Assembly (NCBI GenBank): GCA_030670715.1
Contig: DAOVBC010000116.1
Coordinates: 1 to 7,055 of the forward strand
Direction: 5' to 3'
Source: Deltaproteobacteria bacterium
GTDB taxonomy: Bacteria > Desulfobacterota > Desulfobacteria > Desulfobacterales > SG8-13
Length of the DNA stretch: 7,055 bases
Shown: one piece after another, positions 1 to 5,055 of the stretch
Layout: every line of letters begins with the position of its first letter
Numbering within the stretch: the first letter of the stretch is position 1
Translations under genes and position numbers: made by a program
Notes under the pieces: model-generated
Database searches by the model: none
Seen by the model: the letters and a program-made list of their open reading frames with translations, nothing else
Told to the model about the DNA's origin: nothing

Positions 1-452
1 AGTTCTTCGATTACATTAGTGTAAGCGATAGTGCGGTAATCTTCGAGTACTTTACGTTCTGCCAGGTATACAGCGTCTGCTCCATGGACGATAAGGGTTT
101 CGGCAAGACCCGCAATCTGATAGCCCAGAAGAAGCGCACAAACCTCTTCATTCAATATATCTGCCAGCTCCCGGGCTTTACCGAGCAGCTCCAGGGTCAC
201 CGGGTTCAACCGGCCGTCTCGCTGTTCGGCAAAGACCCATATTCCTTTTCGATCACTGAAGTCGGGGATTGCTCTCGGTTCAGCGTCTGTCAGGAGCGCT
301 TCGTTTCTGCATGCTTCCATGCAGGCTCCGCACGACGTGCAGCGCTCAAGAATTCTGGCTTTCCCATCCACGACCTCCACAGCGTCATAGGGACATGCCT
401 TGATGCAGCGGCGGCATCCGTCACAAAGGTCGACTTCAACCCAAACGGTCAT
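1..452 (-). CDS. etfA: Electron transfer flavoprotein alpha subunit with N-terminal 2x[4Fe-4S] ferredoxin domain (partial, C-terminus off window)
   Basis: The reading frame opens at ATG 452 and runs off the window at base 1, giving 150 residues. Residues 10-21 read CDGCRRCIKACP and residues 38-48 hold C38, C41, C44 and C48, so two [4Fe-4S] clusters are expected in a ferredoxin-like domain of about 55 residues. From about residue 70 the sequence matches the EtfA N-terminal domain (GIWVFAEQRDGRLNPVTLEL, then LLGYQIAGLA and HGADAVYLAE). The FAD-binding C-terminal domain would lie beyond the window. EtfA pairs with EtfB to carry electrons to or from acyl-CoA dehydrogenases in the cytoplasm. Ferredoxin-extended EtfA proteins are known from bifurcating systems such as caffeyl-CoA reductase CarE and lactate dehydrogenase-associated LctC of Acetobacterium woodii. 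The start is firm: an in-frame TAA lies at 465-467 and AGGAAAG (457-463) sits 4 bases before the ATG. Bifurcation in this protein is inferred. Confidence 0.93.
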   Translation of the reverse strand, partial: MTVWVEVDLCDGCRRCIKACPYDAVEVVDGKARILERCTSCGACMEACRNEALLTDAEPRAIPDFSDRKGIWVFAEQRDGRLNPVTLELLGKARELADILNEEVCALLLGYQIAGLAETLIVHGADAVYLAERKVLEDYRTIAYTNVIEE

Positions 453-456
453 ATTT

Positions 457-463
457 CTTTCCT
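457..463 (-). promoter_or_regulatory. Ribosome binding site of etfA
   Basis: AGGAAAG on the minus strand lies 4 bases before ATG 452. With the in-frame TAA at 465-467 it fixes the etfA start, placing the ferredoxin domain at the true N-terminus. Confidence 0.7.
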
Positions 464-474
464 GTTAACAAAAG

Positions 475-487
475 TCGAATCATTCGA
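475..487. repeat. Short perfect palindrome upstream of etfA
   Basis: TCGAAT-C-ATTCGA is a perfect 6-bp inverted repeat with a one-base centre, 22 bases upstream of the etfA start codon and just before its ribosome binding site. It could be an operator half-site pair, but it may be chance. No clear promoter was found beside it. Confidence 0.25.
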
Positions 488-528
488 TCAATTTGTTCGT
501 TTAAGAAGCTCAAAAAGCTGATTACTCA

Positions 529-605
529 ATGTTGCGGGTTGCGAGTTACGGGTTACGATGTGAGTGTTTTTTAACCCGCAACCCGAAACTCGAAACTCGC
601 AACAT
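529..605. repeat. Inverted repeat built from 7-bp units (GTTRCGR arrays) between etfB and etfA
   Basis: The left arm (529-554) is ATGTT followed by heptamers GCGGGTT, GCGAGTT and ACGGGTT. The right arm (573-605), read on the other strand, is ATGTT followed by GCGAGTT, TCGAGTT, TCGGGTT and GCGGGTT. The outer 26 positions of the two arms match at 23, so the transcript could form a long imperfect hairpin around a loop of roughly 20 bases. No T-run follows, so a simple intrinsic terminator is unlikely. A mobile or amplified intergenic repeat family, or an mRNA-stability structure separating etfB from etfA expression, are both possible. Confidence 0.7.
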
Positions 606-607
606 TT

Positions 608-617
608 GCTTTAAAGC
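608..617. repeat. 10-bp perfect palindrome GCTTTAAAGC
   Basis: A perfect 10-bp palindrome lies just outside the right arm of the heptamer inverted repeat. It may be part of that element's boundary or a chance site; nothing further supports a role. Confidence 0.2.
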
Positions 618-650
618 ATCTCAGTGGCGAGAGCACTCGATGTAAGACTC

Positions 651-657
651 CACCTCC
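651..657 (-). promoter_or_regulatory. Orphan Shine-Dalgarno sequence after the etfB stop
   Basis: GGAGGTG on the minus strand overlaps the last base of the etfB TAG stop (657-659). Such a site normally serves a tightly coupled next gene, here expected to be etfA. The next gene actually starts about 200 bases later with its own site at 457-463. No ORF with a start codon at suitable spacing was found behind it. It may be a relic of closer etfB-etfA spacing. Confidence 0.4.
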
Positions 658-1484
658 TATAGCTTGCAAGTAGACTCAAACGCCTTGCAGGCTGTGGCAC
701 CTTCGCTCTTCTTCAACCGGTCAATCAGGTCCCGGACCACTTGTTCCGTATGGCCTTCCAGGATTTCTCCCTGGCGTTCGAACTTGGGCGCAAAGGTTCT
801 AATCACGTGCGTCAGCGATCCCTGCAGACCGACATCTTTGGTTTCGACGCCGATATCGGCCGCATTCCAGATCTTGATGGGCGCTTTTTCACGGCAGGCA
901 CCGATTAAACGTCCCACATCCGGATAGCGGGGTGTATTCATTTCTCCGATAACGGTGAGCAAAGCCGGAAGAGGGCACCGGATCCGTTCATACCCGTCCT
1001 CCAGACGTCGATGGACAGTCATGGTTTTTTTCGTCACCTTTTCAATGCGGCAGACATAGGTGACCTGGGGCAGCTTGAGGTAGTCCGCCACCTGAGGCCC
1101 TATCTGGGCGGTGTCACCATCAATCGCCTGCCGACCGCAGACAACCAGATCATAGGTGCCGATTGTTTCAACGGCCCTGCCGAGGGTGAAAGACGTCGCC
1201 CACGTATCGGCACCGGCGAATGCACTGTCGGACAGCAGAATTCCCCTGTCGGCACCCATCCCCAGCGCTTCAGAAAGAGCGTCAACCGCCTGGGGCGGTC
1301 CCATTGAAACTGCCGTGATCTTTCCGCCCAGACGCTCTTTCAGGCTGATCGCCGTCTCGAGGGCATGCAGGTCGTCCGGATTGATAATGCTCTCCAACCC
1401 CTCCCGGATAAGATTGCCCGTCTTTGGATCAAGCTTGACTTCGGTGGTGTTGGGCACCTGTTTGATGAGAACGATGATGTTCAT
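657..1484 (-). CDS. etfB: Electron transfer flavoprotein beta subunit
   Basis: A 275-residue protein, near the usual EtfB length of about 250-270. It begins MNIIVLIKQVPNTTEV, the standard EtfB N-terminus, so the start is well placed although only a weak GGA lies upstream. Other family marks are INPDDLHALE (residues 34-43), MGPP (61-64) and the nucleotide-binding loop GRQAIDGDTAQIGPQ (117-131). The loop contacts AMP in ordinary ETFs and the bifurcating FAD in bifurcating ETFs. TPRYPDVGRLIGA (184-196) and a helical C-terminal arm follow. With EtfA it forms the cytoplasmic heterodimer that shuttles electrons with acyl-CoA dehydrogenases. The GRQAIDGDTAQ-type loop and the ferredoxin-bearing EtfA partner fit a bifurcating-type ETF, but this is inferred. 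No acyl-CoA dehydrogenase lies in the window. The C-terminal tail has two cysteines (266 and 273) of no known role. Confidence 0.96.
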   Translation of the reverse strand: MNIIVLIKQVPNTTEVKLDPKTGNLIREGLESIINPDDLHALETAISLKERLGGKITAVSMGPPQAVDALSEALGMGADRGILLSDSAFAGADTWATSFTLGRAVETIGTYDLVVCGRQAIDGDTAQIGPQVADYLKLPQVTYVCRIEKVTKKTMTVHRRLEDGYERIRCPLPALLTVIGEMNTPRYPDVGRLIGACREKAPIKIWNAADIGVETKDVGLQGSLTHVIRTFAPKFERQGEILEGHTEQVVRDLIDRLKKSEGATACKAFESTCKL

Positions 1485-1533
1485 AGATCGTATCCACAGT
1501 AAAATGATGAATCAAAGGTTGATGGAACTGACT

Positions 1534-1539
1534 ATTATC
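1534..1539 (-). promoter_or_regulatory. Possible -10 box for etfB
   Basis: GATAAT on the minus strand (5 of 6 matches to TATAAT) lies about 43 bases upstream of the etfB start, allowing for a start of transcription 7 bases downstream. The hexamer 17 bases further upstream, TTTAGG, is a poor -35 and falls in the repeat arm. This is a weak candidate only. Confidence 0.2.
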
Positions 1540-1550
1540 TACGTCCGATT

Positions 1551-1732
1551 AAAATGCCTAAATTGCCTAAAATTAAGGTATAAAGAATCTGCATTTTTTT
1601 CAGTTTCAATCTCATTTCAACGATCACCATGAAAACGAGTGGAATGATACTGACGGTTATATAAAAATGGTACGCCGAAGGCGTACTACAATTTTAGGCA
1701 TTTTAGCGCATTTTAGGCACTTTAGGCATTTC
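1551..1732. repeat. Inverted-repeat element with TTTTAGGC-type units (MITE-like)
   Basis: The left end (1551-1574) carries two TGCCTAAA units in tandem, about 9 bases apart. The right end (1690-1732) carries four units of the form ATTTTAGGC or close variants on the opposite strand. The outer 24 bases of the two ends match at 21 positions as an inverted repeat, and AATTTTAGGCA at 1690-1700 is also a perfect complement of 1564-1574. The roughly 130 bases between have no ORF but contain a GC-rich 17-bp hairpin. No target duplication was seen at the edges, so transposition is not proven and the exact boundaries are uncertain. Confidence 0.55.
1663..1686 (-). terminator. Candidate intrinsic terminator downstream of the CoA-transferase gene
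   Basis: GTACGCC-TTC-GGCGTAC on the minus strand is a perfect 7-bp stem (five G-C pairs) with a 3-base loop at 1670-1686, followed by CATTTTTAT. It lies 114 bases past the CoA-transferase stop and before etfB, so it could end the CoA-transferase transcript. The T-run is only five bases and starts two bases from the stem. The hairpin is also the core of a repeat element, so its role may be incidental. Confidence 0.4.
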
Positions 1733-1800
1733 AAGGAGTTACTAAAACCATATAAGGTCAATTCTCGCCGATCCTTTGCTCAATCGGTATCTCGTTCAAA

Positions 1801-2988
1801 TTAAATAACACCTTTCTCTTTGAGTCGGGCAAGGTCGTCTTTGCTGTAACCGATCTGGCGGTAGATTTCAGGATTATGTTCACCAAACCGTGGCGGAAAG
1901 GGCAGGTTTCGGTTATTTTCTTTGAGAAGCGGCGTCATGTACGGCGGCGGGGCCAGTGTAATTTCAGTACCCGTCTGCGGGTCCCTGGAAAAGAGCAGTC
2001 TTTTTTCAACCAGTGGATCCTTGATGACATCTTCAACCGGGTTAATTTTACTGATGGGAACCGTTATAGATGTGAGCAGGTCGATAAGTTCTTCGGAGGT
2101 GTGATTTTTGGTTATCTCATTTATGGCCTTGTTCAAATGGGTCACATCCCGGATTCGGCCATCATTGTTTTTATACTGCGGCTGGTCCAGAGATTTGAAC
2201 ATGTCCTGGGAGATGATGGAATTCCATTGCCGGTCATTGCCCACAGCCACGTACACAAAGCCGTCACTGGTTTCGTAGACCGACACCGGGCTGAAAAATT
2301 CGTGAGTATTTCCGCGCCGGGTGACCTTTTTTCCGAAACTGGCGGTCATTGTGATGGGAACTGTCAGCCAGGATAATGATGATTCGAACATCGCCAGGTC
2401 GATACGGGACCCTTCACCGGTGACTTCGCGCTGGTATAGCGCCTTCATCAAAAGACCGTATGCGTGTTCGCTGGTGCCCATGTCCGGAAGCGGTATCCCC
2501 AGTACCATGGGCGAGCCGTCTGTCTCGCCGGTCACCTCCATCAGGCCGGATCGTGCCTGCAATATGGGATCGTAGGCTGCCTCGTTGCTGTCAGGGCCGA
2601 ACCCGGTGACACCCAGCCAGATGATATCCGGTTTCAGTGATTTCAGAGAGTCGTAATCGATGCCCAGTTTTTCATAATTTCGTGGGAGCTGGTTGGTGGC
2701 GAAGATATCGATATTAAGATCGCGGATGATCGAATGGAAAATTTCCTGTCCTTCCGGCGCTGCAAGGTTGAGGGTCAGCGCCTTTTTTCCGGCGTTAATT
2801 GTGAGAAAATAGGCGTTCATCCGTTTTTCACCCAGCACGTTTTCGCCGATAAAGCGGTTGGGGTCTCCGTATTTGGGGTGTTCCAGACGGATGACCTCCA
2901 TGCCGTCCATGGCCAGGCGGTAGGTCAGGTAGGGAAGGACAGTTGCCTGTTCAAGGGATAGGACCGTGACATTCCGGAGCAGTTCCAT
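1801..2988 (-). CDS. Class III CoA-transferase (CaiB/BaiF family), substrate unknown
   Basis: A 395-residue protein of typical family length. Family III enzymes move CoA between acyl-CoA and a free acid through an aspartyl-CoA thioester. The expected catalytic aspartate is D169, in IPLPDMGTSEHAYGLLMKAL (165-184), the same position as in formyl-CoA transferase. Other family marks are VIRLEHPKYGDPNR (32-45), GVTGFGPD (126-133), YDPILQARSGLMEVTGE (139-155) and TGEGSRIDLAMFES (190-203). The C-terminus FGEHNPEIYRQIGYSKDDL fits the usual family ending. The start is supported by AGGAGAG (2994-3000), 5 bases before ATG. It has its own promoter (3047-3075). Two hand-counted 60-base lines (1981-2100) are about 42-47% GC, against 55-62% for two lines of the HdrA-like gene, so it may have a separate history. 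CoA-transferases of fatty, aromatic or hydrocarbon-derived acids are all possible. Confidence 0.93.
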   Translation of the reverse strand: MELLRNVTVLSLEQATVLPYLTYRLAMDGMEVIRLEHPKYGDPNRFIGENVLGEKRMNAYFLTINAGKKALTLNLAAPEGQEIFHSIIRDLNIDIFATNQLPRNYEKLGIDYDSLKSLKPDIIWLGVTGFGPDSNEAAYDPILQARSGLMEVTGETDGSPMVLGIPLPDMGTSEHAYGLLMKALYQREVTGEGSRIDLAMFESSLSWLTVPITMTASFGKKVTRRGNTHEFFSPVSVYETSDGFVYVAVGNDRQWNSIISQDMFKSLDQPQYKNNDGRIRDVTHLNKAINEITKNHTSEELIDLLTSITVPISKINPVEDVIKDPLVEKRLLFSRDPQTGTEITLAPPPYMTPLLKENNRNLPFPPRFGEHNPEIYRQIGYSKDDLARLKEKGVI

Positions 2989-2993
2989 GATTG

Positions 2994-3000
2994 CTCTCCT
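2994..3000 (-). promoter_or_regulatory. Ribosome binding site of the CoA-transferase gene
   Basis: AGGAGAG on the minus strand lies 5 bases before ATG 2988 and supports that start. Confidence 0.75.
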
Positions 3001-3015
3001 TGACGAGGATTTTTT

Positions 3016-3036
3016 GTATACAGTATACAGTATACA
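3016..3036. repeat. Three perfect tandem copies of GTATACA
   Basis: Three identical 7-bp units, each containing the palindrome GTATAC, lie in the predicted leader of the CoA-transferase transcript, a few bases past the predicted transcription start. The spacing would suit a repressor binding palindromic half sites in repeats of less than one helical turn. Alternatively it is a slippage-prone simple repeat. On the minus strand it also creates TATACT, a -10-like hexamer, but no -35 sits at the right distance for it. Confidence 0.8.
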
Positions 3037-3046
3037 GTTAAATGTT

Positions 3047-3075
3047 TTTCTACCCGGGCCTCATCGAATTGTCAA
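3047..3075 (-). promoter_or_regulatory. Sigma70-type promoter for the CoA-transferase gene
   Basis: The minus strand carries TTGACA (3070-3075, exact consensus -35), a 17-base spacer and TAGAAA (3047-3052, 4 of 6 matches to the -10 consensus). Transcription would start near 3040, leaving a leader of about 50 bases that includes the GTATACA repeats and the ribosome binding site. It lies wholly in the gap between the upstream stop (3121) and the gene start (2988), so the gene need not depend on readthrough from upstream. Confidence 0.6.
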
Positions 3076-3088
3076 GGTTTTTAGAAGT

Positions 3089-3095
3089 ACCTCCT
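3089..3095 (-). promoter_or_regulatory. Orphan Shine-Dalgarno sequence after the HdrC/GltD-type gene
   Basis: AGGAGGT on the minus strand is a full consensus site 25 bases beyond the TGA stop of the upstream gene. The only start codons shortly behind it open ORFs of a few codons (for example ATG followed by a TAG three codons later). It looks like the remnant of a lost or displaced downstream gene. Confidence 0.45.
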
Positions 3096-3120
3096 GAGAT
3101 TTTCTTTTTGAATCGAAACA

Positions 3121-4881
3121 TCATTTTGAGAATGACTCCAGCACCAGGCATCGTTCCAGATCGCATTGAAGACATCGATTTGTCTCGAAGGCGGCCTGCT
3201 CATCACTGAGGCAAAGTTCAACTTCCCGAAACCCCGAATGCCTATCCGAAAGCGGCATCACCGGTGTTTTAACCCTTTTAAGGTCTGCAAACCCGGCTTC
3301 TCTTCTGCCGTTATAATTCAGCTCCGCAGCACTTTTGGCGCGTTCACCGCCGATGATTCCGTCACCGCCCAGGAATTTATCAATAGAGGCCGCAGCCCGA
3401 CCACCGGCGGCGATGGCGTCGATCACAGCTCCCGGGCCATTGGCCACATCACCGCCGGCAAAAACACCGGCCATATCGGTGGCCTGGGTTTCAGAATCAA
3501 TAGCAATCAACCCGTTTTGAACTTTAAGGCCGCCTTCATCCTCCAGCAAACAAAAATCCTTACAAAAGGCCGTCTCGGCTGCCTGGCCAATTGCCAGAAT
3601 GACCTGGTCGGCGGCAACCGTTTTTTGGGCCTCATCAAAGAAAGGACAAAAATTACCGTCGTCATCGAAAACCGACGTGCAGCGGACAAGCTCAACCCCG
3701 CTGACCCTGCCATCGTTGTTCATGATACGCCGGGGACCCCAGGAGTAGAGCAGCTCAACTCCTTCTGCCCGGGCCATTTCGATCTCCCACGGGTTGGCCG
3801 GCATCTCTTCTCTTTTTTCCAGGCATGCCAGAGAAACCTTTTTGGCACCCAGACGCAACGCCGACAGGGCCACATCAATAGCCACATTGCCGCCGCCGAT
3901 AACCAGCACGTTTTCTTTGACAGCGTCAGGTTGTCCCTCGCGAACCTTGACCAGAAAATCGACACCCCAGAGCACATCCGGCATGTCGGAACCATCCAGC
4001 GGGATTTTTTTACTCAATTGAGCGCCCACGGCGATGAATACCGCTTCGCAGCCGTCGGCCTGCAATTGATCAATGTCGCAGTCCTTCCCGAATTTGACTC
4101 CGGTTTTGAGTTTGATGCCCACTTTGAGAACCTGCTCGATTTCTTTGTTCAGCACCTCTTCCGGCAGGCGAAAGGCGGGTATACCATAGCGCATCATGCC
4201 GCCGGCCCGTGCCCGTGCCTCGAATACCGTTACCTGATGGCCTTTTTTGCACAAATAAAAAGCCGCTGTTAAACCGGCCGGCCCCGCTCCTATAACGGCG
4301 ATCTTATGCCCGGTTTCTTTTTCAACTTCAAAGACACTCTCCGGCAGCACGCCGGCATGATCGGCTGCATACCGCTTGGCGGCACAAATCGCGATGGGCT
4401 CGTTTACCTCGCCTCGCTTGCAGGCCGGTTCGCACGGATGGGTGCAGACCCGCCCCAAAATGCCCGGGAAAGGGGCTTTTTCCATAATCAGGGCACATGC
4501 TGCGGCGGGCTCGCCATGGGCAATGAGCCGCAAATAGCCGGGAACGTCAATGCCGGCCGGACATGCGGCGATACAGGGCGATTCCTGGGTCGGCCGGAGT
4601 TCTTCCGGCCCCCGGAGGCGCAGGGCCCGGGTAATGTCCAGGATCTTGATTCCGTTGGGGCATGCATCTTCGCATCGCCCGCAGGTGGCGCAGAACCAGG
4701 GCATGGGTGAACCGGAGATCTCGTCGATCAGGTCCAGTTCCACGTGCCGTACGAGGCGACGGATATTAAATCCGTTGATGCCGGTGATCGGACAGGCGCT
4801 ACTGCACCGCCCGCACTGTTCACAGTACCGGAACATCGCCACGTCGTTAAACTGTTCCGCAAATGTGGCTGTGTTTTCCAT
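3121..4881 (-). CDS. HdrC-like iron-sulfur domain fused to GltD/NfnB-type NAD(P)H-FAD oxidoreductase
   Basis: A 586-residue fusion. Residues 20-31 (CEQCGRCSSACP) and 64-75 (CATCGRCEDACP) form an HdrC-like pair of [4Fe-4S] motifs. Residues from about 100 match the glutamate synthase small subunit/NfnB fold: CIAACPAGIDVPGY (103-116), GRVCTHPCEPACKRG (143-157) and C166 for its iron-sulfur clusters, then VIGAGPAG (196-203) for FAD. VLVIGGGNVAIDVA (325-338) would bind NAD(P)H, and GVFAGGDVANGPGAVIDAI (472-490) is the second FAD motif. The C-terminus adds CLQCDLERC (570-578), a possible further metal site. There is no signal peptide or membrane segment, so it is cytoplasmic. It likely passes electrons between NAD(P)H and the neighbouring HdrA-MvhD protein via its HdrC-like part. 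No glutamate synthase large subunit is present, so glutamate synthesis is unlikely. ATG 4881 has only a weak AAGAAAG (4892-4898) upstream. Confidence 0.92.
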   Translation of the reverse strand: MENTATFAEQFNDVAMFRYCEQCGRCSSACPITGINGFNIRRLVRHVELDLIDEISGSPMPWFCATCGRCEDACPNGIKILDITRALRLRGPEELRPTQESPCIAACPAGIDVPGYLRLIAHGEPAAACALIMEKAPFPGILGRVCTHPCEPACKRGEVNEPIAICAAKRYAADHAGVLPESVFEVEKETGHKIAVIGAGPAGLTAAFYLCKKGHQVTVFEARARAGGMMRYGIPAFRLPEEVLNKEIEQVLKVGIKLKTGVKFGKDCDIDQLQADGCEAVFIAVGAQLSKKIPLDGSDMPDVLWGVDFLVKVREGQPDAVKENVLVIGGGNVAIDVALSALRLGAKKVSLACLEKREEMPANPWEIEMARAEGVELLYSWGPRRIMNNDGRVSGVELVRCTSVFDDDGNFCPFFDEAQKTVAADQVILAIGQAAETAFCKDFCLLEDEGGLKVQNGLIAIDSETQATDMAGVFAGGDVANGPGAVIDAIAAGGRAAASIDKFLGGDGIIGGERAKSAAELNYNGRREAGFADLKRVKTPVMPLSDRHSGFREVELCLSDEQAAFETNRCLQCDLERCLVLESFSK

Positions 4882-4891
4882 ATGTTACAAA

Positions 4892-4898
4892 CTTTCTT
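4892..4898 (-). promoter_or_regulatory. Weak ribosome binding site of the HdrC/GltD-type gene, lying in the MITE target duplication
   Basis: AAGAAAG on the minus strand lies 10 bases before ATG 4881. It is a poor Shine-Dalgarno match at long spacing. It is the gene-proximal copy of the 8-bp duplication made by the inserted element. Confidence 0.35.
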
Positions 4899-4945
4899 GG
4901 TAACTTCTCAATAAGTCAGGGCCGCTTTTTGTAAATCCCCCTCAA

Positions 4946-4965
4946 TCCCCCTTTTCAAAGGGGGA
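4946..4965. repeat. C-run/G-run hairpin inside the MITE-like element
   Basis: TCCCCCTTT and AAAGGGGGA form perfect 9-bp arms separated by two bases; an extra CCCCC run lies just to the left at 4937-4941. As RNA the hairpin would need a slightly wider loop. No T-run follows on either strand, so a terminator is unlikely. Confidence 0.6.
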
Positions 4966-5030
4966 AGCTGTAGGAATACCCAAACTTATTGAGAAGTTAC
5001 CTTTCTTGGGTCTGTGGCTAAATATAAATT

Positions 5031-5055
5031 CTCTCCGGTCTTCGGGGCCGGTGAG
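5031..5055 (-). terminator. Hairpin shortly after the HdrA-MvhD stop (weak terminator candidate)
   Basis: CTCACCGG and CCGGAGAG on the minus strand pair at 7 of 8 positions around a 9-base loop, 16 bases past the stop. The following sequence, AATTTATATTT, is AT-rich but not a clean T-run. It may only slow transcription or protect the upstream mRNA end. Confidence 0.25.

Larger units (their letters stand above)
1485..1800. other. 316-bp intergenic region between CoA-transferase gene and etfB
   Basis: No credible coding sequence was found on either strand. The region is AT-rich and contains an inverted-repeat element (about 1551-1732), a terminator-like hairpin inside it (1663-1686), and a weak -10-like box (1534-1539). 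The 68 bases next to the CoA-transferase stop and the 50 bases beyond the -10-like box hold nothing recognisable. Confidence 0.7.
4892..5008. mobile_element. 101-bp MITE-like element with 8-bp target duplication
   Basis: The element spans 4900-5000 and ends in perfect 17-bp inverted repeats, GTAACTTCTCAATAAGT at 4900-4916 and its complement at 4984-5000. It is flanked by an identical 8-bp direct repeat CTTTCTTG at 4892-4899 and 5001-5008, which reads as a target site duplication. It encodes no protein. Its centre holds a C-run/G-run hairpin with 9-bp arms (4946-4965). Ends beginning GTAA together with 8-bp duplications are features known for IS66-family insertion sequences, so it may be mobilised in trans by such a transposase; that assignment is inferred. 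The intact ends and duplication suggest a recent insertion. Confidence 0.8.

Noticed and set aside
84..521. A 145-codon open frame on the plus strand at the window start
   Set aside because: It is antisense to etfA, whose ferredoxin and ETF motifs are unmistakable. The plus-strand product has no recognisable motif.
529..605. CRISPR array or tRNA-like structure in the etfB-etfA gap
   Set aside because: The repeats are contiguous 7-bp units without spacers, and no cloverleaf or anticodon arm was found.
1769..1787. CCGAT/ATCGG hairpin just past the CoA-transferase stop
   Set aside because: Only five base pairs with a 9-base loop and no T-run; chance pairing is likely, and a better hairpin lies at 1670-1686.
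3166..4272. A 368-codon open frame on the plus strand
   Set aside because: It lies wholly opposite the HdrC/NfnB-type gene, whose frame has clear cysteine, FAD and NAD(P)H motifs. The plus-strand translation shows no recognisable domain and looks like a shadow frame.
3121..4881. Annotation as the small subunit of glutamate synthase (GltD)
   Set aside because: The fold is shared, but the HdrC-like N-terminal extension, the HdrA-MvhD neighbour and the absence of a large subunit argue for another electron-transfer role.
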